Shown here: positions 8,737-17,356 of the stretch, piece after piece | Numbering within the stretch: position 1 is the first letter of the stretch | How the letters are laid out: each line of letters opens with the position of its first letter | Assembly: GCF_030163795.1 (NCBI RefSeq) | Contig: NZ_JASJOF010000001.1 | Coordinates: forward strand, 186,001 to 250,000 | Length of the DNA: 64,000 nucleotides | Direction: 5' to 3' | DNA from: Roseicyclus marinus | GTDB taxonomy: Bacteria; Pseudomonadota; Alphaproteobacteria; Rhodobacterales; Rhodobacteraceae | The notes under the pieces: model-generated | Seen by the model: only the letters and a program-made list of their open reading frames with translations | Told to the model about the DNA's origin: nothing | The model's database searches: none | Program-made: the position numbers and the translations under genes

Positions 8737-9237
8737 TCACAAATCGCGCGGCACAATGAAATCCACCACGCGCCCCGCCCACCAATCGACCTCCGACCAA
8801 TCCTCACCGGGAAACTCCGCCACCAACGTGGCGCAGGTCGGATAGTCGATGAACCGGGGATGGGCGGCCGGCTCATCCACGATCCGATGCGCGAATTCCC
8901 CGATGCCGGGATTGTGGCCGATGATCATGACCACGGGCGCTTCGGCCCTGCGCAAATGCGACAGGATCGTCTCCGCCTCGGCGTGGTAAAGCTTCGGCTC
9001 CGTGCTCATCGCCACCGCCTGTCCCAACTCCGGCGCGATTCCGTCCCATGTCTCCTGCGCCCGCAGCGCCGAGGAAACCATCGCCTGTCCCGGCACATGG
9101 CCCTTGTCCCGAAGCCAAGCCCCGACCTTGGGCGCATCCCCCTGACCGCGCGGATTGAGCGGCCGGTCATGGTCGCGCAATTCCGGATCGTCCCAATCCG
9201 ATTTCGCGTGGCGGGTCAGGATCAGCGTCAGCGCCAT
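8737..9237 (-). CDS. sixA: Histidine phosphatase family protein (SixA-like)
   Basis: 166 residues. The N-terminal LTLILTRHAKSDWDD carries the RH catalytic motif of the histidine phosphatase (phosphoglycerate mutase-like) superfamily; the second catalytic His is in IIGHNPGIGEFAH. Length and motif spacing resemble SixA, which removes phosphate from phosphohistidine proteins. Start ATG at 9237 places the RHAK motif near residue 8 as expected; the open frame continues upstream but overlaps the ferredoxin gene. It overlaps the end of that upstream gene by about ten bases, so the two are co-transcribed. The substrate is unknown. Confidence 0.82.
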   Translation of the reverse strand: MALTLILTRHAKSDWDDPELRDHDRPLNPRGQGDAPKVGAWLRDKGHVPGQAMVSSALRAQETWDGIAPELGQAVAMSTEPKLYHAEAETILSHLRRAEAPVVMIIGHNPGIGEFAHRIVDEPAAHPRFIDYPTCATLVAEFPGEDWSEVDWWAGRVVDFIVPRDL

Positions 9238-9881
9238 GGGTGAAAGCTCCGCATGTGGAACGCCGATTGTTCGGGACGGCGGCCGTAGGTTTCGCTCACC
9301 GGACAGGCCCGCCGCACCCGGCAGCCCCGATCCAGACAATCCCGGCCGCTTTCCGTGTCCAGAAATGCGTGGCAGGCCTCCACGTCATAGCCCGCCTCGC
9401 TCAATGCGCCAACAGGGCAGGCGGTCTCGCAGGGGCGGGGGCAGGGGGCGCAGGGCATGGGCGGCGGCGCAGGCAGGGCGACCCGCTCCCGCAGCGCCAA
9501 TGCGCCCCGGTAGGATACCATCAAGCCGGCCCGGTCATGCACCAAGAGCGTCACGGGGCTGGCATGGGCGCGGCCCGTCCGCTTGGCCCAGCCGATGAAG
9601 GGATGCCAGGGCGGCCCGCCGAACGGGAACAGCGCCTTGGCCCTCAGATCGCAGGCCAGCCGCCCGATCACCCGGCGCGACCAGCGGTCCAGCGGATCGG
9701 GGGCACCATCGCCGAATTCCGGTTCGGCGGTGACATGGGCCCAGAACCCCGGCTCGCGCGGCCCGATCATCAGGAGCGTTTCGCAACCCTCGGGTGTGCC
9801 GTCCTCGGGTGCCGGATGGAACCCGCCCAGGACCTCCAGCCGATGCGCCGAGAGCCGCTCGTCGATATCCTCGCAGCGCAT
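9228..9881 (-). CDS. 4Fe-4S ferredoxin-like protein
   Basis: 217 residues with two cysteine clusters in the C-terminal third: CAPCPRPCETACPVGAL and CLDRGCRVRRACPVS, together able to hold one or two 4Fe-4S centres in a ferredoxin-like arrangement reminiscent of the QueG C-terminus. The N-terminal half contains EPGFWAHVTAEPEFGDG and PFGGPPWHPF. No membrane segment or signal peptide is visible, so it is probably cytoplasmic. Its partner and reaction are unknown. The region directly upstream carries a run of 11-bp tandem repeats (9909-9952). It is translationally coupled to sixA downstream. Confidence 0.72.
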   Translation of the reverse strand: MRCEDIDERLSAHRLEVLGGFHPAPEDGTPEGCETLLMIGPREPGFWAHVTAEPEFGDGAPDPLDRWSRRVIGRLACDLRAKALFPFGGPPWHPFIGWAKRTGRAHASPVTLLVHDRAGLMVSYRGALALRERVALPAPPPMPCAPCPRPCETACPVGALSEAGYDVEACHAFLDTESGRDCLDRGCRVRRACPVSETYGRRPEQSAFHMRSFHPWR

Positions 9882-9908
9882 GGTTAATCCCCCGTTGCCT
9901 GCCGTGCC

Positions 9909-9952
9909 TGTGTCGTTACAGTTTCACTACAGGATCACGACAGGGTCACGAC
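9909..9952 (-). repeat. Four-unit 11-bp tandem repeat in the ferredoxin gene leader
   Basis: Read on the minus strand, units of exactly 11 bases follow each other: GTCGTGACCCT (9952-9942), GTCGTGATCCT (9941-9931), GTAGTGAAACT (9930-9920) and a degenerate GTAACGACACA (9919-9909). The array ends about 27 bases before the ATG of the ferredoxin-like gene. A period near one helical turn suggests a cooperative protein-binding site. Confidence 0.7.
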
Positions 9953-9979
9953 GCAAAACCTACAGCGGTTGCAGCCCCC

Positions 9980-10840
9980 TCAAGCCCGGATCATGGACCC
10001 CGCGCCATGTTCGGTGAACAGTTCCAGCAGCACCGCATTGGGCACCCGCCCATCCACGATGGTGCAGGCCCTGACGCCGCCGCGCACGGCTTGGATCGCG
10101 GTTTCCGTCTTGGGGATCATCCCGCCCGAGATCACGCCGGCCCGCGTCATCTCCTCGACCTCGGCGGCTTTCAGTTCCGTCACCAACTGCCCTTCGGCAT
10201 TCTTCACGCCCGCGACATTCGTCAGCAACAGCAAGCGGTCGGCCTTCAGCGCCGCGGCGATCGCGCCCGCCGCCGTATCGCCGTTCACGTTGAAGGTCTC
10301 GCCCTGCCGCCCCACGCCCACCGGCGCGATGACGGGGATCATGTCATCCTCGAACAGGTTGTTGATCACCGCCGGGTTCACCTCCACCGGCTCGCCGACA
10401 AAGCCGAATTTCGGATCGGCGGGTTCGCAGACCATGAGCGAGGCATCCTTGCCCGACAGGCCCACCGCCTTGCCGCCCTGCGCGTTGATCGCTTGAACGA
10501 TCCGCTTGTTCACAAGGCCCGACAGAACCATTTCCACGACTTCCACCGTGGCCGCATCCGTCACGCGTTTGCCGTCGATGAAGTCGGATTTGATGCCCAG
10601 CTTGTCGAGCAGATCGTTGATCATCGGCCCGCCGCCATGGACCACGACCGGGTTCACGCCCACCTGCCGCAGCAGGACGATATCGCGCGCGAAGCTCTCC
10701 ATCGTGTCGTCATCGCCCATCGCGTTGCCGCCGAATTTGACGACGACGACGGCATCGTTGAACCGCTGAAGATAGGGAAGCGCCTCGCTCAGCGTGCGGG
10801 CAACGGCAAGGTGATCGCGGGTCATGTCTCTTTGCTTCAT
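9980..10840 (-). CDS. argB: Acetylglutamate kinase
   Basis: 286 residues of the amino acid kinase family. Signature segments include [13 protein letters not shown] near the N-terminus (phosphate-binding Lys-Phe-Gly-Gly), [19 protein letters not shown], and the ATP-site region [12 protein letters not shown] with [12 protein letters not shown]. The enzyme phosphorylates N-acetylglutamate in arginine biosynthesis in the cytoplasm and is often feedback-inhibited by arginine. The start [10 protein letters not shown] at 10840 was chosen from similarity to relatives as remembered; ATGs at 10852 and 10825 are possible. It lies 96 bases downstream of engB with a short AAGATGAAG motif between them and may be the end of the yidC-MOSC-engB unit. 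Confidence 0.94.
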   Translation of the reverse strand: MKQRDMTRDHLAVARTLSEALPYLQRFNDAVVVVKFGGNAMGDDDTMESFARDIVLLRQVGVNPVVVHGGGPMINDLLDKLGIKSDFIDGKRVTDAATVEVVEMVLSGLVNKRIVQAINAQGGKAVGLSGKDASLMVCEPADPKFGFVGEPVEVNPAVINNLFEDDMIPVIAPVGVGRQGETFNVNGDTAAGAIAAALKADRLLLLTNVAGVKNAEGQLVTELKAAEVEEMTRAGVISGGMIPKTETAIQAVRGGVRACTIVDGRVPNAVLLELFTEHGAGSMIRA

Positions 10841-10936
10841 CTGGGGCCCCAAGCTGGCGTTGCGCCTGAATAAGCCAGTGTCGCCTGCGTGTGAAGCGTC
10901 GCGCCGCCGTATTTTCGGGAAGATGAAGCCGAAAGG

Positions 10937-11590
10937 TCAGGTGATCCCGGCGATGGTGGCGCGCAGCGTCGCGATCCCGTCGCCCTTGTCGGAGGAGGTC
11001 AGGATCAGTTCCGGGTAAGCGGCAGGGTGCTTGGCCAGCACCGCGCGCGTGCGCGCCAGCGACGTGTCGAGATCGGAGCGGCGCACCTTGTCGGCCTTGG
11101 TCAGCACGACTTGGAAAGGCACCGCCGCCTTGTCCAAGAGGCCCATGATCTCTGCATCCACCGCCTTTGCGCCGTGCCGCGCGTCGATCAGCACGAAAGC
11201 CCGGCGCAGCGTCGCACGGCCCGACAGATAGGCCTTGAGCAGCGCCTGCCATTGCTTGACCACCGCCACCGGCGCTTCGGCATAGCCATAGCCCGGCAGG
11301 TCGACGAGGTAATGGCTTTCGCCCAGCGTGAAGAAGTTGATCTCTTGCGTGCGCCCCGGCGTGTTCGACGCCCGCGCCAACGCCTTGCGCCCGGTCAGCG
11401 CGTTGATCAGCGTCGATTTCCCCACGTTCGATCGGCCTGCGAAACAGACCTCAGGCCGGTCGGCGGGCGGCAATCCGTCCATCGCCACCACGCCCTTTAG
11501 GAAATCCGCGCCGCCCGCGAACAGCTTGCGGCCGATCTCGGCGGTGATGTCGTCCGGCTCGGGGGCCAGCGGAAAGGGCAGGGCGCTCAT
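10937..11590 (-). CDS. engB: Ribosome biogenesis GTP-binding protein EngB/YihA (YsxC)
   Basis: 217 residues of the TrmE-Era-EngA-YihA-Septin GTPase group. G1 is GRSNVGKSTLINAL, G2 region TPGRTQEINFF, G3 DLPGYGYAEAP, G4 TKADK and G5 TSSDKGDG. The protein assists late large-subunit ribosome assembly in the cytoplasm. Start ATG at 11590 overlaps the MOSC stop as ATGA, matching the conserved yidC-MOSC-engB order of related bacteria. Length is normal for the family. Confidence 0.94.
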   Translation of the reverse strand: MSALPFPLAPEPDDITAEIGRKLFAGGADFLKGVVAMDGLPPADRPEVCFAGRSNVGKSTLINALTGRKALARASNTPGRTQEINFFTLGESHYLVDLPGYGYAEAPVAVVKQWQALLKAYLSGRATLRRAFVLIDARHGAKAVDAEIMGLLDKAAVPFQVVLTKADKVRRSDLDTSLARTRAVLAKHPAAYPELILTSSDKGDGIATLRATIAGIT

Positions 11591-12330
11591 AGCTTGGTCA
11601 CCTCGTCACCCACGTCCACACGGCCCGCGCGGCGCACCATCGCATAGGCTCCGAAATCCGCATGGCCCCAGCCGTCCTGCAGCGCCGCCAGCGTGCCTGC
11701 GTCGCGCCGTCCGGTATCGGGATTGGCCTCGGTGGCGCGGCAACGGGTGATCGGCTCGATCACCTCCAGTTCCGCCGCACCGATCCGCAGACGCTTGCCC
11801 ACGAGGTCGAATTCCTCCCAGGGCGCCAGCCCCTCCAGCCAAAGGTTGCCGCGAAACCGCCTTGGGTCCAGATCCTGCCCCAGCTTTTGCGACAGCGCCC
11901 GCAGCGAGGCCATGTTCAGCACCGCGACCGAGGCGAAGGGCGCATCGCTCATCCCCTGCGCAGGGGCTTTGATCAGCGCGGCGGGTGCGCGCCGGTCGGT
12001 GGGATAGATCGGCTTCAGCCATGCAAACAGCGCCTCGGCCCCGTCTTGCGTGTCGGGATCGATCGACAGGTCGGGCCGCGCGGGATGGGACAGGTGGATC
12101 ACATCCCCCTCGACCCGCGCCGTCACGGCCATCAGCGACGCGCCCTTGGCCCCGCGCAGGAAGTTGCGGCAGGCGCGCCAGCCCTCACCACCCTCGCCAC
12201 CTTCCTCCAGCACCGCCCAAGCCCGGTCGAGCGGCAAGGGCCGGTCGACCTGCAACCCCGCATGGTCCAGCCTCTCGGCCCCGATCCCCTTGATCGGATG
12301 CCGCCAGATCTGGGCCAGCGTCCAGCTCAT
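11587..12330 (-). CDS. MOSC domain-containing protein
   Basis: 247 residues. The N-terminal beta-barrel starts LAQIWRHPIKGIGAERL, as in MOSC_N proteins, followed by a MOSC core with RRFRGNLWLEGLAPWEEF and ITRCRATEANPDTGRRD, which contains the conserved Cys (CRAT) expected to hold a sulfur or molybdenum-cofactor ligand. Relatives include the mARC-type N-hydroxy reductases and YcbX. The exact reaction is unknown. The start at 12330 overlaps the yidC stop (ATGA) and the stop overlaps the engB start, so it is embedded in that operon. A longer frame to 12651 is antiparallel noise from yidC. Confidence 0.88.
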   Translation of the reverse strand: MSWTLAQIWRHPIKGIGAERLDHAGLQVDRPLPLDRAWAVLEEGGEGGEGWRACRNFLRGAKGASLMAVTARVEGDVIHLSHPARPDLSIDPDTQDGAEALFAWLKPIYPTDRRAPAALIKAPAQGMSDAPFASVAVLNMASLRALSQKLGQDLDPRRFRGNLWLEGLAPWEEFDLVGKRLRIGAAELEVIEPITRCRATEANPDTGRRDAGTLAALQDGWGHADFGAYAMVRRAGRVDVGDEVTKL

Positions 12331-14141
12331 TTGCCCTCGGTCTTCTTGCGACCAAAGCTCGAGCGGATGTTGCCGAACAGGTCGGGCGTATACCCGTGCC
12401 GCTTCATGATGATGTATTGCTGCACGAAGGTGATCGTGTTGTTCGCGATCCAGTAGATCAACAGACCGCTGGCGAACCCGCCCAGCATGAACATGAACAC
12501 CCACGGCAGCCAGGCAAAGATCGCGGCCTGCGTCGGGTCGGTCGGCTGCGGGTTCAGCTTTTGCTGCAGCCACATCGAGATGCCCAGAAGGATGGGCAGA
12601 ACCCCGATGAAGATCAGCGCCAGAAGGCTGGTCGGCTCGGGCGCGGCCCAAGGCAGCAGGCCGAACAGGTTGAAGATCGAGGACGGATCAGGCGTCGACA
12701 GATCCTGCAACCAGCCGAAGAAGGGCGCATGCCGCAATTCCAGCGTGACGAAGATCACCTTGTAGAGCGAGAAGAAGATCGGGATCTGCAACAGGATCGG
12801 CAGACAGCCCGAGGCGGGGTTCACCTTCTCCCGCTTGTAGAGCTCCATCATCTCCTGCTGCATCTTCTGCCGGTCGTCGCCGACGCGTTCCTTGATCTTC
12901 TCCATCTGCGGCTGCAATTCGCGCATCCGTGCCATCGAGGCATAGGATTTGTAGGCCAAGGGGAAGAGCGCGGCCTTCACCGTCACGGTCAGCGCGATGA
13001 TCGCAAGACCCATGTTGCCGATCAGAAGGTTCAGGTTATGCAGCAGCCAGAACATCGGCTTGGTGATGAAATAGAACCAGCCCCAGTCGATCGAGTCGAT
13101 GAAGCGCTGGACGCCCGCATCCTCGTAATCACGGATCGTCTGCCATTCCTTGGCCCCGGCGAAGAGCTGCGTGGTCACTTCGGCGGTCTGGCCCGCCTCC
13201 ACCGTCATCGCAGGCAGGCGCGCCTCGGTCTGGTAGATGTCGGCGGCGGCCACGTATTTCGTGACGCTGGTAAAGGGCTGATCGGCCCCGGGGATCAGCG
13301 TGGTCATCCAGTATTTGTCGGTAAAGCCGATCCAGCCATTGGCGGTCACATCCACCACTTCGGCGGCGGCGGCCTCACGCTGCACGAAATCCAGATCGGG
13401 CAGGTCGTTGTAGCCGATCTCGTCCAGCTGGCCGTCGACCTTGCGTACCACGCCTTCGTGCAGGATGAAGAAATTTTGCAGATCATCGGGCAGGCCATGG
13501 CGCGCCACGATCCCGTAGGGCGCAAGCCGCGCGGCCGCTGCCCCGGTATTCTCGACCGACTGGGTGACCGAGAACATGAAGTTCTCGTCGATGGCGATGG
13601 TGCGACGGAACACCAGCCCGTTGCCGTTTTCCCAGATCAGCGTGACGGGGGTTTCGGGCGTCAGGGTCTCGCCGCTTTCGACGGACCATTCGGTATTGGC
13701 GCCGGGCACATCCTCGAAGCCCAGATCGCCGCCCGGTGCCCAGCCGTAAAGCGCGTAATAGGGTTCTTCGCTGCCGACGGGCGACAACAGGCGGACGATC
13801 GGGCTGTCCTCGTCCAGCGTCTCGAAATAGCCGCGCAGCGACAGATCGTCGATCCGACCCCCGATGAGCGAGATCGACCCTTCCAGTTCGGGCGTTTCGA
13901 TGGGCAGGCGGGGGGCTGCGGGGATTGCGGCGGCCTCGGCCTCGGGCAGGTCGGGCGTGCCGTCCGCGGCGGGCGGAAGCACCGCCATATCCGTGCCCGT
14001 CGCGCCATTTTCGGTCTCCACGACCGGCGTCGCGTTGGGGTCCGTCACCGGCTCGGGCGGCGGAAACAGGACAAACCAGACAAGAATGACCAGAAAGCTC
14101 AACGCCGTGGCCAGGATCAGGTTTCTGTTCTGATCGTCCAT
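12327..14141 (-). CDS. yidC: Membrane protein insertase YidC
   Basis: 604 residues. The N-terminus MDDQNRNLILATALSFLV is the first membrane anchor, followed by an acidic Pro/Ala-rich linker and the large periplasmic P1 domain (about residues 60-330). The conserved insertase domain begins near residue 350 (DWGWFYFITKPMFWLLHNL) and includes YKREKVNPASGCLPILLQIPIFFSLYKV-type core segments with five transmembrane helices, ending in a basic tail. YidC inserts and folds inner-membrane proteins with or without SecYEG. It heads the yidC-MOSC-engB operon; 92 bases separate it from ttcA upstream. Confidence 0.96.
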   Translation of the reverse strand: MDDQNRNLILATALSFLVILVWFVLFPPPEPVTDPNATPVVETENGATGTDMAVLPPAADGTPDLPEAEAAAIPAAPRLPIETPELEGSISLIGGRIDDLSLRGYFETLDEDSPIVRLLSPVGSEEPYYALYGWAPGGDLGFEDVPGANTEWSVESGETLTPETPVTLIWENGNGLVFRRTIAIDENFMFSVTQSVENTGAAAARLAPYGIVARHGLPDDLQNFFILHEGVVRKVDGQLDEIGYNDLPDLDFVQREAAAAEVVDVTANGWIGFTDKYWMTTLIPGADQPFTSVTKYVAAADIYQTEARLPAMTVEAGQTAEVTTQLFAGAKEWQTIRDYEDAGVQRFIDSIDWGWFYFITKPMFWLLHNLNLLIGNMGLAIIALTVTVKAALFPLAYKSYASMARMRELQPQMEKIKERVGDDRQKMQQEMMELYKREKVNPASGCLPILLQIPIFFSLYKVIFVTLELRHAPFFGWLQDLSTPDPSSIFNLFGLLPWAAPEPTSLLALIFIGVLPILLGISMWLQQKLNPQPTDPTQAAIFAWLPWVFMFMLGGFASGLLIYWIANNTITFVQQYIIMKRHGYTPDLFGNIRSSFGRKKTEGK

Positions 14142-14233
14142 ATCTGCAAGGATCCCGCTTTTGTTGCCTGCGCGGGTTCAACAGATCGGGGGGGCAAAGG
14201 TCAAGGGGCCTTTTCCGCGCGGGGCCGGCGGCC

Positions 14234-15127
14234 TCAGCTCTCGGAACCGGTCGCCGGGGGCTTGCGCGACAGCCCGGCGAAATCGAACAGCTCCGGGTCC
14301 AGAAGATGCGAGGGCCGCGCCGTCATCAGCGCCGAGAACATCTTGCCCTTGCGACCGGGTGCCTTGGTCTCCCATTCGTCGAGCATCCGGCCGATGGCCT
14401 GCCGTTGCAGCCCGTCTTGGCTGCCGCACAGGTCGCAGGGGATGATCGGGTAGTTCATCGCCCGCGAAAACGCCTCGCAATCCTCTTCGGCCACATGCGC
14501 CAGCGGGCGCAACACGAACAGATCGCCCTCGTCGTTCAGGAGCTTGGGCGGCATCGTGGCAAGCTTTCCGCCATGGAACAGGTTCAGGAAGAACGTCGCC
14601 AGGATGTCATCGCGGTGATGGCCCAGAACCACGGCCGAACACCCTTCCTCCCGCGCGATCCGGTAGAGGTTCCCCCGCCGGAGCCGCGAACAGAGCGCGC
14701 AATAGGTCCGGCCCTGCGGAACCTTGTCGATCACGATGGAATAGGTGTCGGCATATTCGATCCGGTGCGGCACGCCCATCTTCGACAGAAACTCGGGCAG
14801 CACCGTCGCCGGGAACCCCGGCTGCCCCTGGTCGAGGTTGCAGGCCAGGATGTCGACGGGCAAAAGCCCGCGCCACTGCAATTCCGTCAGCGCCGCAAGC
14901 AGGGTGTAGCTATCCTTGCCGCCCGACAGGCAGACCAGCCATTTCTGACGCGGCGCGGCAGGGTCGCGGTCGACCATGCCGTAGCGGTCGATCGCCTCGC
15001 GGGTCTCGCGGATGATGCGCTTGCGCAGCTTTCGGAACTCGGTGGTCTTGGGCGCACCGAAGAACAGCGGATGGATGTCGTCGGCGATATCGTCGCCGGT
15101 TTCGTCGCGGTCGAGCATCGGGCGCAC
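14234..15127 (-). CDS. ttcA: tRNA 2-thiocytidine(32) synthetase TtcA
   Basis: 297 residues. The PP-loop ATP-binding motif [12 protein letters not shown] and paired cysteines [10 protein letters not shown] and [10 protein letters not shown] (CxxC pairs that hold the iron-sulfur cluster) identify TtcA. It thiolates C32 in certain tRNAs using ATP and a sulfur donor. The N-terminal [20 protein letters not shown] is typical. Start may be ATG 15127 or 15118 ([10 protein letters not shown]). The C-terminus ends [10 protein letters not shown], slightly longer than E. coli TtcA. It sits between yidC and yidD on the same strand, with the plus-strand DUF3833 lipoprotein inserted before yidD. Confidence 0.93.
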   Translation of the reverse strand: MRPMLDRDETGDDIADDIHPLFFGAPKTTEFRKLRKRIIRETREAIDRYGMVDRDPAAPRQKWLVCLSGGKDSYTLLAALTELQWRGLLPVDILACNLDQGQPGFPATVLPEFLSKMGVPHRIEYADTYSIVIDKVPQGRTYCALCSRLRRGNLYRIAREEGCSAVVLGHHRDDILATFFLNLFHGGKLATMPPKLLNDEGDLFVLRPLAHVAEEDCEAFSRAMNYPIIPCDLCGSQDGLQRQAIGRMLDEWETKAPGRKGKMFSALMTARPSHLLDPELFDFAGLSRKPPATGSES

Positions 15128-15247
15128 TCCCTGTCACGCGGGCCGTCTATGGGGCCGGGGGCGGGCGCGCGTCAAGCGGGCCGCGCCCGGCTTGCCCTGC
15201 CGCGCTGCCGGGTTACCTCACGCCCCAAGCCCGATCCTTGGGGGGAC

Positions 15248-15781
15248 ATGACGATGCGCGCGATCCTGATTCTCGGTTTCACGATCCTTCTTGCCGCCTG
15301 CGGTGGCCGCCCCGCGCTCGACGATGCCCCGCTCAGCGACGCTGAACTCAACCTCGAGGAATTCTTTGCCGGCGATCTGGTCGCCTATGGCCAGTTCCAG
15401 GATGTCTTCGGCACCGTCCGCCGCCGCTTCGTGGTCGAGATCGACGGCACATGGGATGGCGAAACCCTGCGTCTGGTCGAGGATTTCACCTACGAGGACG
15501 GATCGACCGAACAGCGCATCTGGACGCTCACGAAAACCGGCCCCGACACATGGCAGGGCACCGCGCCGGGCGTGATCGGCACCGCCACGGGCGAGGAACG
15601 CGGCGACACCTTCAACTGGCAATACACGATCGATCTGCCCATCGGCGATGGCGAAACCCTGCGCGTCGCCTTCGATGACTGGATGTGGCTCCTGTCCGAG
15701 GATCGTCTGCTGAACCGCGCCTACATGTTCCGCTATGGCGTCCGGATCGGCGAGGTCATCATCAGTTTCGAAAAACTCTGA
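15248..15781 (+). CDS. DUF3833 family lipoprotein
   Basis: 177 residues. A short signal sequence ends in the lipobox LLAACGG, so the mature protein is probably anchored by a lipidated Cys in the envelope. The rest, with LNLEEFFAGDLVAYGQFQD, EIDGTWDGETLRLVEDF and the C-terminal DWMWLLSEDRLLNRAYMFRYG, matches the DUF3833 family as I know it, whose function is undetermined. ATG at 15254 is an equally good start and is better spaced from GGGGGA. The gene is alone on the plus strand inside a minus-strand block and converges on yidD six bases away. Confidence 0.8.
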   Translation: MTMRAILILGFTILLAACGGRPALDDAPLSDAELNLEEFFAGDLVAYGQFQDVFGTVRRRFVVEIDGTWDGETLRLVEDFTYEDGSTEQRIWTLTKTGPDTWQGTAPGVIGTATGEERGDTFNWQYTIDLPIGDGETLRVAFDDWMWLLSEDRLLNRAYMFRYGVRIGEVIISFEKL

Positions 15782-15787
15782 CGCGCC

Positions 15788-16009
15788 CTAGTCGGGGACG
15801 TTGTCGATCCCCGACCCGCCCCACGGGTGACAGCGCGCGATCCGCCGCGCGGCCAGCCACGCGCCCTTGATCCCGCCGTGCTTTTCCAGCGCTTCCATCG
15901 CATAGGCCGAACAGGTCGGCTGGTAGCGGCAGCCATGCCCGACCCACGGGCTGAACACCAAGCGGTAGAATCGCACGGGCAGCGACACGATGTAGGCAAA
16001 GGGGCTCAT
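15788..16009 (-). CDS. yidD: Membrane protein insertion efficiency factor YidD
   Basis: 73 residues with the invariant pattern [18 protein letters not shown] and GSGIDNVPD near the C-terminus. An amphipathic N-terminus ([19 protein letters not shown]) associates with the membrane. YidD helps YidC-dependent insertion. It overlaps the rnpA stop by four bases (ATG at 16009, rnpA ends at 16006), giving the conserved rpmH-rnpA-yidD order. Confidence 0.95.
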   Translation of the reverse strand: MSPFAYIVSLPVRFYRLVFSPWVGHGCRYQPTCSAYAMEALEKHGGIKGAWLAARRIARCHPWGGSGIDNVPD

Positions 16010-16410
16010 CGGTGCAGCTTGCCCAAGGCCTGCGCCAGATCGGCCTTCAACTGGTCAAAGGGCAGATCCGCCGTCTCCCCCTGCCGTCCGACCAGAACGT
16101 AATCCCAGCCCGGCCGCCCCGCCACCGGCAGCACCGCCCGCGCAATCTCGCGCAGCCGCCGCTTGGCCCGGTTGCGCGCCACCGCATTGCCGACCTTTTT
16201 CGAACAGGTGAACCCGATGCGGATCGGCGTCGCGGCCACTTCCTCGGGGGCGCGCAGCCGCGCTTGCAACAGGAAACCGGGCATCGGCTGGCGACGGGCG
16301 CGGGCCGCGCGCAGGAAATCGGCCCGTTGCGTCAGCACCGACAGCTTTGTGCCGGTCTCCGGAACGGAAAAGGCCCCCGACGGGCCATCGCCCGGCGGAG
16401 GCGCATCCAT
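16006..16410 (-). CDS. rnpA: Ribonuclease P protein component
   Basis: 134 residues. The RNase P protein signature is [26 protein letters not shown] (given here in parts: residues about 66-92, with the RNR motif [11 protein letters not shown]). It binds the RNase P RNA and broadens tRNA 5'-processing. ATG at 16410 or 16416 is the likely start; both lie just after the rpmH stop. The N-terminal 25 residues form a poorly conserved Pro/Gly-rich extension. The much longer frame to 17100 is an antisense artefact across rpmH and DUF523. Confidence 0.93.
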   Translation of the reverse strand: MDAPPPGDGPSGAFSVPETGTKLSVLTQRADFLRAARARRQPMPGFLLQARLRAPEEVAATPIRIGFTCSKKVGNAVARNRAKRRLREIARAVLPVAGRPGWDYVLVGRQGETADLPFDQLKADLAQALGKLHR

Positions 16411-16430
16411 GTGCATCGCCCTGTCCGGGT

Positions 16431-16568
16431 TCAGGCGCTGAGCGACTTCCGGCCGCGGGCGCGGCGGGCGTTCAGAACCTTGCGGCCGCCCTTGGTCGCC
16501 ATGCGCGCGCGGAACCCGTGGCGGCGCTTCCGCACGAGGTTCGAGGGCTGATAAGTCCGCTTCGACAT
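16431..16568 (-). CDS. rpmH: 50S ribosomal protein L34
   Basis: 45 residues, translated by eye from the minus strand: it starts [20 protein letters not shown], continues [20 protein letters not shown] and ends KSLSA before TGA. This is an essentially perfect L34, a very basic protein of the large ribosomal subunit. It is below common ORF length cutoffs and easily missed. It is followed after about 15-20 bases by rnpA, the near-universal arrangement. About 108 bases of leader separate it from DUF523. Confidence 0.98.
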   Translation of the reverse strand: MSKRTYQPSNLVRKRRHGFRARMATKGGRKVLNARRARGRKSLSA

Positions 16569-16676
16569 CTGTCTTCTCCGTCGCTCGTCCGGGCCGGGTC
16601 GCACACTTGCGCCTCGTCGGCCCTAGGGAATCTCCGATGAGGCTCGGCAAATACGGAAAGCCGCGCGGGCTGTCAA

Positions 16677-17192
16677 TCAACTGCGAGGCGGGTTGGGGCG
16701 ATTTTCCAAGGCGTCCACCGCGCGCGCCAGCTCCGCGATGCGGTTCTGGGGAAAAACCTCCAGCCCCGCTTGGCGAAGCGCCGCTGTCACCACGCCCTCG
16801 CCCGCGCGCGTGCGTCCATCGAAATACCCGCCGTGAACCCGCTCCACCCCGCAAGACGGGCTTCCCTCCGTCAACAGGGCGAACCGGCAGCCTTCCGCGC
16901 GGGCAAGCCGCACCGCCGCGTGCGCGCCCGCCAAAAACCCCGCCGTCACATCTTGCCCGCCGCTGTCGCGGATCACGCCATCGCCCGCCAGCACACCGGC
17001 CCCCGCAGCCCCCGGTGCGATCTCGGCGGGCGGGCGCGGCACGCCGAATCCCCCCGCCAATTCCGGGCAGATGGCGACCAGCCGCCCCTCGGCCCGCCAC
17101 CGCGCAAGGATATCCGACGCCACGCCCTTGCCCCGCCCGTCGTACCGGACGGGCTGACCCAGCAGGCAGGCGCTGACCAATATCCGTTCCAT
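16677..17192 (-). CDS. DUF523 family protein
   Basis: 171 residues from ATG 17192. Conserved cysteine-containing motifs are the N-terminal ERILVSACLLGQPVRYDG, the central ICPELAGGFGVPRPPAEI and LLTEGSPSCG, which define the DUF523 family. Its biochemical role is not established; it occurs alone or fused to YbgA (DUF1722) domains, absent here. An in-frame start at 17213 adds seven residues lacking family similarity. It stands alone upstream of the rpmH promoter region. Confidence 0.85.
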   Translation of the reverse strand: MERILVSACLLGQPVRYDGRGKGVASDILARWRAEGRLVAICPELAGGFGVPRPPAEIAPGAAGAGVLAGDGVIRDSGGQDVTAGFLAGAHAAVRLARAEGCRFALLTEGSPSCGVERVHGGYFDGRTRAGEGVVTAALRQAGLEVFPQNRIAELARAVDALENRPNPPRS

Positions 17193-17356
17193 CGCCGCCG
17201 ATCCTGTAACCATGTGCCCCCAGTGTTACCGAAATTCGCCGACCCGGTCACGAAATCCCGTCGCGCCGTCACGTCCCATCAAGCGCCCGTGATGCGCCCT
17301 GTCACCGCGCCGTCCTTTGCGGCACATGCTGGACAAAGCCAAAGGACCGTGCCCCC

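Noticed and set aside
11587-17100. Long minus-strand frames extending MOSC (to 12651) and RnpA (to 17100)
   Set aside because: The extra parts are out-of-frame readings of yidC, rpmH and the DUF523 gene; true starts were set by family N-termini and ATGA overlaps.
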